Origin: Lineus longissimus
Taxonomy: Eukaryota > Nemertea > Pilidiophora > Heteronemertea > Lineidae
Length of the DNA stretch: 64,000 bases
NCBI RefSeq assembly: GCF_910592395.1
Contig: NC_088324.1
Span: 13,480,953 to 13,544,952 of the forward strand
Direction of reading: 5' to 3'
Numbering within the stretch: position 1 is the first letter of the stretch; each line of letters begins with the position of its first letter. Below, piece after piece: positions 14,201 to 25,200 of the stretch. Made by a program: the position numbers and the translations under genes. The notes under the pieces are model-generated. The model made no database searches. It was not told the DNA's origin and worked only from the letters and a program-made list of their open reading frames with translations.

Positions 14201-15776
14201 AGAAAACTCTGTCGCAATATTGAATTATACGATTATCTGGGACTATTTGAACCCAATTACTCTTCCGCCAGCGTGACCTCGTCACAATCATGGCGCTTTT
14301 TCAATATGGCGACGAATTGAACAAGGTAAATCCCTGTCTGTCATACCCTGACAGTAAAGCGTTGATGGCCTCGGCCGTTAGACTGTTGCACTACGGATTG
14401 GATGGTTACGGGTTCGAACCCCGGCGAATCTTTTTTCGTTTTTTTAAAAAACATTTTGTTATTATTATTCATTCATGCACGTTGATCAGGCGCGGATCCA
14501 AGCGGGTGCACTAGACGCACGGCTCCTAATTGACGTAAACTTTTTTTAATTGACCACTCATGAAATTTTGGAACACACCTGTCCAGGAATTTTGATGAGA
14601 AATGCAGTGCACGCTCCCTCTTCTTCCAGTTCCTAGATTCGCCGGCTCTCTTATACCATCATCTTATACCATTGTGAATATTATCATGAAGAAAACCCCT
14701 TCACCCGAACTTTTCAAGCTGAAGTACACACAGATTCCAGGTGTTCGAGCACTTCAGAGAATGGTTTGACTAGTCGGCGGCTTGAATTCCCGAGGGTACA
14801 TTGAGGCCAACAACTATTTTGGTTGACCTCGATTCCAAACCCTTTTTCAATATGGCCATTCAAACCATAAAATCAGCTACCATCTTTCTTTGTTGAAGGG
14901 ACAAGTTTGGTGTGAGACGGGCTGTTTTTCATGCAAAATAGCTTCAAGTAGGACCGTGACTTCTCAAGGAGCTGAGAGAATTATTGACATACAATCAAAC
15001 TGCAAAAAAGATCTCATCAAAACGGAATGAAACTGTACGTTTGCCTAAAAATCTAAGATTTGCAAGTCATGTCAAACCCGTCTCACATTACACGCTAAAT
15101 TCATTATTAGTGATGCGCATTTTGTTTGTTACTACAGTGATGAGCAGGCGGATAGATTCAAATTACCATGTACATATCACCTTTCTGGCCACCTAAATCC
15201 CACACCGAAATTGTCCCTTCAAATCACGTGCACGGAGCAATATAGATACAATTGCCGTGTGCATGGGCATGCCCGACTCCAAAAGAATCGACTCGAATCT
15301 TAATTCAAATCCGGCATTGCTGGCGCCAAAGACTATTTCTTTTGACCCTGTTGACCTCGCTTCTAAAGTTTTTTTGAGAAAGCCATTCAAACATTTAAAT
15401 CAACTGCGAGCATTGTCTATAATATCACCGAGCTACATAAATACGATATATGAAGAAAACTCTGTCGCAATATTGAATTATACGATTATCTGGGACTATT
15501 TGCACCCAATTACTCTTCCGCCAGCGTGACCTCGTCACAATCATGGCGCTTTTTCAATATGGCGACGAATTGAACAAGGTAAATCCCTGTCTGTCATTTA
15601 GTAAAGCGTTGATGGCCTTGGCCGTTAGACTGTTGCACTACGGATTGGATGGTTACGGGTTCGAACCCCGGCGAATCTTTTTTCGTGTTTTTTTAAAACA
15701 TTTTCTTATTATTATTTATTCACGTACGTTTATCAGGCGCGGATCCAAGCGGGTGCACCAGACACACGACTCCTAA

Positions 15777-15800
15777 TTAATGTTTATATATATATGTGGC
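15777..15800. repeat. Junction between direct and inverted repeat blocks, (TA)n
   Basis: The direct array stops in the segment ACGACTCCTAATTAATG. TATATATATATG follows, and then GGCCATATTGAAAAAGGG begins, which is the reverse complement of a different part of the unit. The flip is therefore not a perfect palindrome: the two arms enter the unit at different positions, with short TA-rich DNA between them. Confidence 0.75.
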
Positions 15801-17732
15801 CATATTGAAAAAGGGTTTGGAATCGAGGTCAACCAAAATAGTTGTTGGCCTCAGTGTACCCTCGGGAATTCAAGCCGCCTACTAGTCAAACCAATCTCTG
15901 GACTGCTCGAACACCTGAAATACGCGTACTTCGGCTTGAAAAGTTCGGGTGAAGGGGTTTTCTTCATGATAATCTTCACAATGGTATAAGACGATGGTTG
16001 AGGACCGGTGAATCTAGGAACTGGAAAAAGATAATAATAATAAGAAAATGTTTGAAAAAAGCACGAAAAAAAGATTCGCCGGGGTTCGAACCTGTAACCA
16101 TCCAATCCTTAGTGCAACAGTCTAATCGCCGAGGCTATCAAGGCTTTACTGAAGTTGTATGACAGACAGGGATTTAGCTTGTTCAGTTCGTCGCCATATT
16201 GAAAAAGCGCCATGATTGTGACGAGGTCACGCTGGCGGAAGAGTAATTGGGTTCAAATAGTCCCAGATAATCGTATAATTCAATATTGCGACAGAGTTTT
16301 CTTGATATATCGTATTTATATAGCTCGGTGATATTATAGATAATGCTCGCAGTTGATTTAAATGTTTGAATGGCTTTCTCAAAAAAACTTTAGAAGCGAG
16401 GTCAACAGGGTCAAAAGAAATAGTCTTTGGCGCCAGCAATGCCGGATTTGAATTAAGATTCGAGTCGATTCTTTTGGAGTTGGAAATGCCCATGCACACG
16501 GCAATCGTATATCTATATAGCTCCGTGAACGTGATTTGAAGGGACAATTTCGGTGTGGGATTTAGGTGGCCAGGGAAGTGATATGTACATTGCAATTTGA
16601 AACTATCCGCCTGCTCATCACTGTAGTAACAAACAAAATGCGCATCACTAATAATGAATTAAGCGTGTAATGTGAGACGGGTTTGACATGACTTGCAAAT
16701 CTTAGATTTTTTGGCAAACGTACAGTTACATTCCGTTTTGATGAGATCTTTTTTGCAGTTTGATGGTATGTCAACAATTCTCTCAGCTCCTTGAGAAGTC
16801 ACGGTCCTACTTGAAGCTATTTTGCATGAAAAACAGCCTGTCTCACACCAAAGTTGTCCCTTCAACAAAGAAAGATGGTAGCTGATTTTATGGTTTGAAT
16901 GGCCATTTTGAAAAAGGGTTTGGAATCGAGGTCAACCAAAATAGTTGTTGGCCTCAATGTACCCTCGGGAATTCAAGCCGCCTACTAGTCAAACCATTCT
17001 CTGAAGTGCTCGAACACCTGGAATCTGTGTGTACTTCAGCTTGAAAAGTTCGGGTGAAGGGATTTTCTTCATGATAATATTCACAATGGTATAAGATGAT
17101 GGTATAAGAGGGCCGGCGAATCTAGGAACTTAAAAAAGAGGGAGCGTGCACTGCATTTCTCATCAAAATTCCTGGACAGGTGTGTTCCAAAATTTCATGA
17201 GTGGTCAATTAAAAAAAGTTTACATCAATTAGGAGCCGTGCGTCCAGTGCACCCGCTTGGATTCGCGCCTGGTAAACGTACATGAATGAATAATAATAAG
17301 AAAATGTTTAAAAAAAACACGAAAAAAAGATTCGCCGGGGTTCGAACCCGTAACCATCCAATCCCTAGTGCAACTGTCTAACGGCCGAGGCCATCAACGC
17401 TTAACTGTAGGGGGCCGATAGACAGGGATTTACCTTGTTCAATTCGTCGCCATATTGAAAAAGCGCCATGATTGTGACGAGGTCACGCTGGCGGAAGAGT
17501 AATTGGGTACAAATAGTCCCAGATAATCGTATAATTCAATATTGCGAAAGAGTTTTCTTGATATATCGTATTTCTATAGCTCGGTGATATTATAGATAAT
17601 GCTCGCAGTTGATTTAAATGTTTGAATGGCTTTCTCAAAAAACTTTAGAAGCGAGGTCAACAGGGTCAAAAGAAATAGTCTTTGGCGCCAGCAATGCCGG
17701 ATTTGAATTTAGATTCGAGTCGATTCTTTTGG
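15797..17732 (-). repeat. Inverted, diverged copies of the 1254-bp unit
   Basis: About one and a half units lie in reverse orientation. They carry two inverted tRNA-like boxes (GGTTCGAACC at 16083-16092 and 17339-17348) with A-runs on their left, the complement of the T terminators. The first of them lacks roughly 200 bp of unit sequence at about 16025-16040, joining GGAACTGGAA directly to the AATAATAATAAG segment. Substitutions relative to the direct copies are clearly more frequent than among direct copies. Homology ends at 17732 after ATTCTTTTGG, where unique sequence begins. Confidence 0.9.
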
Positions 17733-20700
17733 TTAACCGGTTGGATTAGGGAGGCTTTTGGTGCTAGGTGGTGACGATGTATTAGTGTAGACTAGGACTG
17801 TAGTGCAGTGGCCATGTCATAAAGACACATGCATTCATCAGCTAATGTATTCAAACCGTGTTCGTCAAGATAGCGGTTATCTTTTTCACTTGCGAAGACA
17901 TTGGCACAACTTGCTTGGTTGTGCTAAGGACACCATTGAGACGTTTAGTTACAAATTATGCCGACGAGGGCAGCACTAAATAGTGTAACGGTAGTTTTGA
18001 TCCCTCTGCTAAGTGTTCTATTGTGCTAACACAGGCCAGTATTGACCATAATTTGCTTAAATATCATACACGAGTGCACTGGAATTTCTTTGAGGGCTTT
18101 GTTCGGGTTTTATTCTATTTTTACAAGACGCCACCTGCTTCGTTCCAAATATGGCCAAGTAGGTCACATGACCAATGTATACAACACCCACATGCTCGAG
18201 TACACACATGTGCGGAAAAGCTGTGACTTTATTTACTGATTATGGAGTTATTATAGCCTAAAACATGCATATCTTTTGGAATACCTCAAGAAAAACACAG
18301 CATCCTTTGCATGGTGAGTTTTTAGCCCGATTTGGCAACTATAACACACGTTTTTGGCTGTTTTTGATCGATTACTCAACGTTATTGCCTGTCAAAACTT
18401 TTGTATAGGGACCATCTCAGAACTTTTTCTGCGATAATATAAAATATTTTAGTGATTCAAGTGTTAGTCGTTATGGATACCTCTTCTTTCTCGTGTGGAA
18501 TTTGCGTTTCTCAAGAAAGTAGGCCTATTATTGATCTCATCAGTATTGGTTCTTGATTGGCAGTATGGTCCCCTACAGGCCTATAACCTTCAGACAATTT
18601 GATTTACACCACTATTGACTAAGTTCTGCTTGCTTCGTTATGCACTTTGTCATGTAGAAGAAATCTGTTGCATTCTTCTTTGCCTATAAATATAATATTC
18701 CTTTGTTATTCAATCAAGGAAAGATTAGAAGCATGAATAAGGTCAGTTCAAGTATGAATGCCATGTAGAAAATCCCTGGAAGGCTCGACGTGATAACTGA
18801 GTAATTAGAGTGCAGCCTCAGCAGGTGATAAAATGACTATAGATCCAATTTTGAACAAGGGGCAAATTTTCTTTTGATATTGGCCATTGTCTTACTTTGA
18901 CCAATGAATGACTCTACTTTTGATCTTCACGGTGCCTGTGACAAGAATCAGTGGTTGTAGCAACCGGCAATCACTATTAAACCCAGCAATTACCGGTTTT
19001 ACCCACAGAGGAGATCACACACTAGCAATTATAATTGCAGGTTGCAACAATTTAAGAATCACTTGTTTCCGTGGCGCTTCACACCAGAACATTGTAAAGA
19101 GGTATATTGACTTGAGCCATGGAAGGCTCAAAAATATCGGGGGGGGGGGGGGGGGGGGGGGGGGTTTAAAAAGTGTATTTCAAGCCTTGCCATGTTTCCC
19201 TTTAAAAACATGTGAAAGTTGCCATCATCACCAGAGGCCTACAAGGCTGCCAGTCAGTCTTGTTAAGGCCTCACTCTTGCCTTGTGTCTAGAGGCCTCAA
19301 GTGATATTACAAACTGGCCGATTGTTTCACAAGGAATTTGGGATTGTCCGTGTATATCACTGCTCCATCCAACTTGTACAAATACATTTTAAATCCATGT
19401 GGGTCTAAAGTTAGGTCAGAATGACATGAATGAAAGCACTTCTTTGCTTTTAAAATACTAACTGTACACTGCTAGTAAAAAGTGATTGTATGTATGGTAG
19501 GGGATTAAAAGTTGACTATGTTTACTTTGAACGTTTGAAGAGACCTAAAAAATGTCTTTTCAATCCTGTTACATGTCTACAGAGAAATGTCTCTTGACAT
19601 ATAATGACTGTGTTTCCTACAGTACTGTGTATCAAACACCCAGAAAAGTGAGATAAAATTTTTTGTGATCCAGCAATTCCTCATGCTATTTACATGTCTG
19701 ATCCTTTGTCTGCTCTTCGGGATTCACCTTTTACAGACTTTCAGTTAAGATGGCTGTGGATTTAATAGCCTACCCCTGCCTCTTCACCAGCCAACGATCA
19801 TGTGGGCTTGTTTCGCTTGAATCTGGCATGTGTATTTAAAATGAGAGCATTTTCAAAACAGACTGAATAATTCAGATGTTTCACCTGACCGTTTACTGCT
19901 ATGTATGGCTCGGAATTACAGGTTGCCAAAAACTCAATGATTTATTCAGTGCCAGAATTTGTGATTATTAATTGATCCTTGGAGGTAGGCCTACATGTTG
20001 CAATCAGGCGAGGCAGTTTACACGGTGTGGTAGAAAATTCGTCCTAGCATGATGCTAGTGTTGTCAGTAGCCATATATCAGCTGAACTCCAAATAGTTCA
20101 ATCAATGTGATAAATTATTCATTTCGCACAATAGATATCAGTTATTTTGCCCCCAGGTTCATATACATGAAGATGAAAATAATCCTGTGACATTTAGCCT
20201 GCATTCCGATATTGTGCAAAGACGATTGAGCTGTAGGGAATAGTTTGAATAACAGCTTTTGAAACAACAAGCTATTTTAGGAAAGGTAGAATTGATTTGA
20301 TATTTAGGCATGGGCCTATGTGTGTACCATTGAATTCATTGACTAAAAAGCTGTTAATGAAAATTATGTATTTTATGTTACTATACCCAAAAATTCAGAC
20401 TGTCCTGGTAAAGTATCAAAACCTGAGACTGTTACAAGTCTGAAGCTTTCATGCCGAGGACAAAACAGTCTTGGGCTGTTGTGTTATAGGTTTATCTTCT
20501 GGGTCAAACTCCATGAACAATACTGTCAACTTGAAGACCTCCGACAGTTATGGTCATCTGGGACTGACGTTTGTCCCTGAGGATAATTCCTCCCTGAAGG
20601 TTGTCCTCCGGCCAAACAAGACATGTACAATACATGTCTGACAATACATAGAAAATTTTATTCCAGATACATGTTCAGTATTTGCATATTCGCCTTCACA

Positions 20701-20904
20701 TTGGCATATGCTTTCTTTGATAATTTGTTAGGTTTCGATCTCGTCTGACCATTCTGGGTGTGATATACTTTGTAGCAAATTAGTGTCTATTAGAGATACC
20801 CAGCCACAGGTCATGCACCTTAGCCAATTGACCCATATCTTTATGCCACATTCCTTGTTGATAACGGGTGCCACATTTGATTTAGTTCCTGAATAAATGT
20901 GGTA
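17733..20904. other. Non-coding DNA upstream of crumbs, no gene recognised
   Basis: No ORF here shows a domain or plausible splice structure. The longest (18908-19291) reads through a poly-G tract and looks spurious. TAGGCCTA occurs at 18520 and 19986. The region may hold the promoter and 5' non-coding exon(s) of the crumbs gene that begins downstream, but no core promoter can be picked with confidence. Confidence 0.5.
19139..19164 (+). repeat. Poly-G homopolymer, 26 bp
   Basis: Twenty-six consecutive G residues lie between AAAATATC and TTTAAAAAGTG. Such a run can form G-quadruplex structures and is prone to length error in sequencing and assembly. Confidence 0.95.
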
Positions 20905-21249
20905 TTAAAGCGAACTGGAACCGCCAAGCCAGTTCGTATGACCTCGTTTTCATTTCCCGCGTATCGGGTGATCAGAACGAGGCATGAATGAAACATGGCG
21001 CCTAGCTGTCAATCATTCAGTGACGTCACTACTATGGAATTTACTATTTACTCATTCATGAATGAAAGATCGCATGACTCACGTGATTCTCACATGATTC
21101 TCAATAATAACAAATTGAACTGCGCATGCTCGGGCACTGGGGGCGGAGCTACAAATCTGAACTCGAATAGGAAGTTGGAAGTTTGACTTTCTCGGGCGGT
21201 GAAAGTCGAAAAGTTGAATAAATCGCTCGGCGGTTTCAGTTCGCTTTAA
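20905..21249. mobile_element. MITE-like element with ~17-bp terminal inverted repeats and TTAA flanks
   Basis: The left end AGCGAACTGGAACCGCC (from 20909) is matched by the right end GGCGGTTTCAGTTCGCT (to 21245), its reverse complement with one mismatch. Both ends are flanked by TTAA (20905-20908 and 21246-21249), which would fit a TTAA target-site duplication as made by piggyBac-type transposases. The 337-bp interior encodes nothing recognisable; just inside the left end, CCAGTTCG pairs with the terminus to make a small hairpin. It is a non-autonomous element by appearance; the superfamily is inferred only from the TTAA. Confidence 0.75.
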
Positions 21250-21712
21250 GGTGATATCAAAATGCAGATTCAATGTATTCTTTGCAAGCCACAGTCTAAA
21301 CAATTATAGGTCTAACATGTTTGGCCTCTTTGGTCTGTTCCAAAAGTTCTAGTACCACCCCTCCTTGGCTACAGCAATGATATACTCTCCCATCTAAAGC
21401 CAATGCTGCGAGTTCTAAACTAATGGAGAAATTGATTGGTGGCTTTACATGTTCATGTCTTCCAGGCCAGTCTGCAGAGATTTGATCACGCCCATGTGCA
21501 GTAACGGTCTGCGCCATCATCTGTGACATCATGGTATCGGCCAGCAGAGTCATTGAAATGTCTTCGCTTTTTAAACTCCCCCTGGAAGCACATTGACTTG
21601 TTCTCCCTGTTTTGTGTTCAGGTATTTTGCTTCGCCAGAATTCTTAAGATTATCGCTTGACTATGACTTGAGGTCTTGTGGTCCTCCCAACAAATATATT
21701 TTCTTTACAGGG

Positions 21713-22271
21713 ATGCTGATTGCGGCGGTATTTTCCATCCTCTGGCGGTTCATTTTGGCCTCAGGATCGCGCGGCTATTTCAACAAAACATCTGCCATCT
21801 TGAAAACAGTCATCGACTTGCGTCATCAAACAGTGTTCGGCATACGAACTTGCTCATTGGGACAAATAATTTATCAAAAAGGGACTTCGGGGGACTATTT
21901 TAATGTTTCTTTATCAAGTACGGGTTCATTAGAAATTAGGTGGAGTGTCAATGGGACAGTCGATGGCGACACCATCGGGAGCAACATTAACCAAAATTCT
22001 TGGATCACGGTTGATATCAAATTTGATTTAGGAAAGGTGAAGGTGTCTGTAGAAGAAGGTGCTACTGTCAAGTTTTTACATGTGATATCAAACAGTAGCG
22101 CCACATATCGGCGATATTTATGGGATATTTCATTAAGTGGAGGAGATTTAGTCGTCGGAGGTGACATAGTTGCATGTATTTCTGAGGGGAGTACGATAGA
22201 GTTGAGTCAGGCGGTGTCGGATACAGGTGTAGTCTGGAATTCTTGTCCTTTAGATAGCGAGTCAGGTTGTG
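21713..22271 (+). CDS. crb: crb exon 1: signal peptide and N-terminal laminin-G-like domain
   Basis: Residues 1-186. [19 protein letters not shown] looks like a signal peptide, and the mature chain would start near GYFNKTS. A beta-rich laminin-G-like domain follows. The preferred start lies 3 bases after an acceptor (AG at 21709-21710). The frame is open further upstream to 21593, and a second AG at 21620-21621 could add residues if the start is in an earlier exon. Donor GTAAGT at 22272, phase 1. Confidence 0.8.
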
Positions 22272-25200
22272 GTAAGTATAAGCTGTCAGTGAGATAATTG
22301 GTTTCATATTTTGGCCAAACTGGATAACTTTTCACGTAGCAAAGGGTTCACCAGATTAGTTGGATGTGACAGCTTCCTTTTTGATAATGTCGACACAAAA
22401 TAGCATGAAGTAAAACAACACTTCGTGAAGGGCGAATATATACATTTATGGTCTGTATATTCCTGAAATGCAATGTTGGAATGTATTTATGTCCTCTTGC
22501 TGCATGGATACAATATCTGTCTGTTTACTCAGAAGACACCACAGTTTCCATGGTATGGTGCTGATAGTAGGACACAGATGATAAAATATCTTGAATTCCC
22601 AGAACTTATTCTTTATTTGTAAGGTATCTGTATGATGAGGTGATGTCATATTTGATCTACTGTTTCCAGGAACAGATGACATCAACGATTGTTGGAATTA
22701 TCCTTGTAAAAACGGCGGCACGTGTAAAGATGGTTTTAAATCTTATACCTGCGATTGTGCCACAGGATATGGTGGATCTGATTGTCAAACGTTTTTTGGT
22801 AAGTCTTCAAGTCAAAAATAAAATTAATCAATAATTTGCAGTTGCGGAGGCAAATTTGAGCTGGAATATTCATGCTACCAGAACCAATGCAGCAACTTTT
22901 GAAACATGTTTCTATTTTACGTAAAAATGACCAGGTTTCACCTCTAGATATCTTCATTCGTCAGTGGTTGTCTTTGACATCATTAACATGAAAACTTAAA
23001 GGCTAGATGCCTTTTCAACCAATAATTTTGATCGCAATTAAGTCATGTGTTTTGCATTACTGATTTACATCTCGTTGATAGGAAAAGTCGATTATGACAT
23101 GATAGAGTTGTGGGAGGACCTGATGGTCAATGGTAGGAGACTTGAGTGTGTGATTGAAAGAAATCTTTCGTTATTTCATGTTCTGTTGTTAGTTTGACTT
23201 TGTATTTGATAGTTACAGTGCTTCAGAATATTGTCAGGTTAAAAAAATGTTATGTCGTCATTAGGATAGGCAGAACAGTGTTTTTCGAGCAGATTTGACC
23301 TGCAATCATATCAGAACATAAAACATCTCTCGACATAACAAGATAAGATAAAGATGCATTAATATATCATACATAGAACTTTAAAATCTTTTTAAAAACA
23401 AGACTATACATGCAGGCATACTGACGTATATCAAAATGTCGAAATGAAAAGCATGTGCTACTCTGCCAATTATTGAATTGTGACATCTTTTTTGTCAGTT
23501 CTGTAGAGGAATGAACCTCTCACTTTCAAAATGCATGAAATAAAACATCTTTCTTTTTGATAAGGCCAAAGGACGAGAAATTGTGTTCAAATTAGAATAT
23601 CGATGTCTTGGCCTTAAACCTTGGCCTATTCTATTATATAATTCTATCGTTTTGTCTCTCAAGTTCCTCGTCTTTGCAGGTTCCATCGGCTGTTCATTGG
23701 ATCCTTGTAAATACAACTCTACTTGTCAGAACGTGACAACGACTCATTTAGGTTATGAGTGCATTTGCCTTGATGGTAAGTTACAGATGCAGCCCAGTCC
23801 ACTAGCTGACTGTGATCCTATTGCCAGTTTAAATATTTTGCCCCAACCCTGCAATAAAGTTGTATGCTGATAAGTGATATTGCATGTAGCGTACATGGAT
23901 GAATGCCAGTTTCTGATGTTTGTACTTGGCGGAGTTGGGTTTTGATTGCAGCCTGTGATTGAGTTATAAACATGAATGAACATTTCATAAACATTGATCG
24001 ATGACCATTGATGTGATTGAGTGTTGTTCATTTCCACAATAGCCACATTGGTCAATTGTGTTAGTTGGTCATTATGGATGAGGCCATGCTAATACCTGTT
24101 AATACTTCATCGATAATCAAGCAAATTGTTTTGTCTTGCATTTGGACCTCAAGAGAGACTTAATATAGAACTGTCCTTCCTACTAAACTCTTTTAACAGA
24201 ATGTCATCATAAACATGATAAATTTTAAATTGAACATGTGTATTTCTCTCAGGATATGTAGGCGTCAACTGTGAGATTGACATCAACGAGTGTTCATCAT
24301 CGCCATGTAAAAATAATGGCTTCTGTACAGATGCTGTCAATTCCTATAGGTGCAATTGTTCTGGTACAGGTAAGTATTGTTTAGTTCATGGGTAACATTG
24401 GGCAAGAAACTTCATTAAACCCTCATCACACATCACTTGGTCATGATGATGTTGAAAACTTGACGTTGTACATTAGCAGTCAACCATGTGAAAAGACAGG
24501 CTGGGTTGATAATGTTTACTACATTTTATCATGTTTGAAGTGGGTCTGTTATCACTGTGTATATTCCACTCCACTGCTGGTTTTATCAAGTCCTCCCAAT
24601 GAAATATTGATGATAAAACATCTCAAAGATCTAACATAAAATGAAATCATTGTTGTACATTAGAACCAGTTATCCACATTACCTAGTAAATGATTAAAAT
24701 CCTATCCCATCCTTGACTACACGTTGTACATGCGCTGATTTTATGACAGTGATGACCAATCAAGAGTACATCTGATGTTGGAGAACACTTGTGATGCATA
24801 ATACTGATAATATTTGATGATTTTATCAAGTGATGACAGTGACACCTGGCTCTTGCACATCATTAAGATTGTGTCTTGTTGTACTAAAAAAATCTATCGC
24901 TCTGGCCTTACCAGGGTCTGTCTCATAAAGCGGTTTACAGCAAAGGTCACTATGATAGGTCTAGTCCAGAGAAGCTGTCTCGGGTCTGCTCATGAACTCA
25001 CATCACATAATGTGATGGCCATATGATTGAGAGTGGATACATCGTAATCAATCAAAAGTTTAACAAATAAACTTTACAGAATAGGGGGATCTAATCGTGT
25101 TTGGCAAGATCTTGAGGGAACATGACGTGAAGATGATGATAGTGTTTTTTATGATGGACGATGATGTCCCGTGATCTGTTTTTCAGGTTACCAAGGGAGC

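Larger units (their letters stand above)
1..15780 (+). repeat. Tandem array of a ~1254-bp unit (satellite-like), direct orientation
   Basis: The same unit recurs head to tail about 12.6 times, starting before the window. The 10-base box GGTTCGAACC marks each copy at 622, 1874, 3127, 4380, 5634, 6888, 8141, 9397, 10650, 11905, 13158, 14411 and 15658, giving periods of 1247 to 1256 bp. Copies look nearly identical by eye; they differ by single substitutions and 1-3 base length changes in T runs and at the CCCTGACAG segment. Each unit contains a tRNA-like module followed by a T run, an internal inverted repeat, and an old internal direct duplication. The small ORFs repeat only because the DNA repeats; the longest (about 92 codons) has no recognisable domain, and single-base changes between copies open and close the frames. 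No reverse transcriptase, transposase or long terminal repeat was seen. It could be a satellite, a tandemly amplified SINE-containing element, or locally expanded junk DNA. Confidence 0.95.

Noticed and set aside
208-15776. Repeated small ORFs of 64-92 codons in every array unit (for example 2446-2658, 2714-2992, 3006-3200)
   Set aside because: Their conservation follows from DNA identity of the units. They lack domains, overlap on both strands, and single-base differences (for example TCTAGCTCG versus TCGACTCG) change start and frame between copies.
1-17732. CRISPR array, rDNA/5S cluster or LTR retrotransposon as explanation of the repeats
   Set aside because: The unit is far too long and uniform for CRISPR. 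No 5S, 18S or 28S sequence is recognised, and there are no LTR pairs or polymerase domains.
18908-19291. 127-codon ORF upstream of crb
   Set aside because: It reads through the 26-bp poly-G as a glycine run and shows no splice context or family resemblance.
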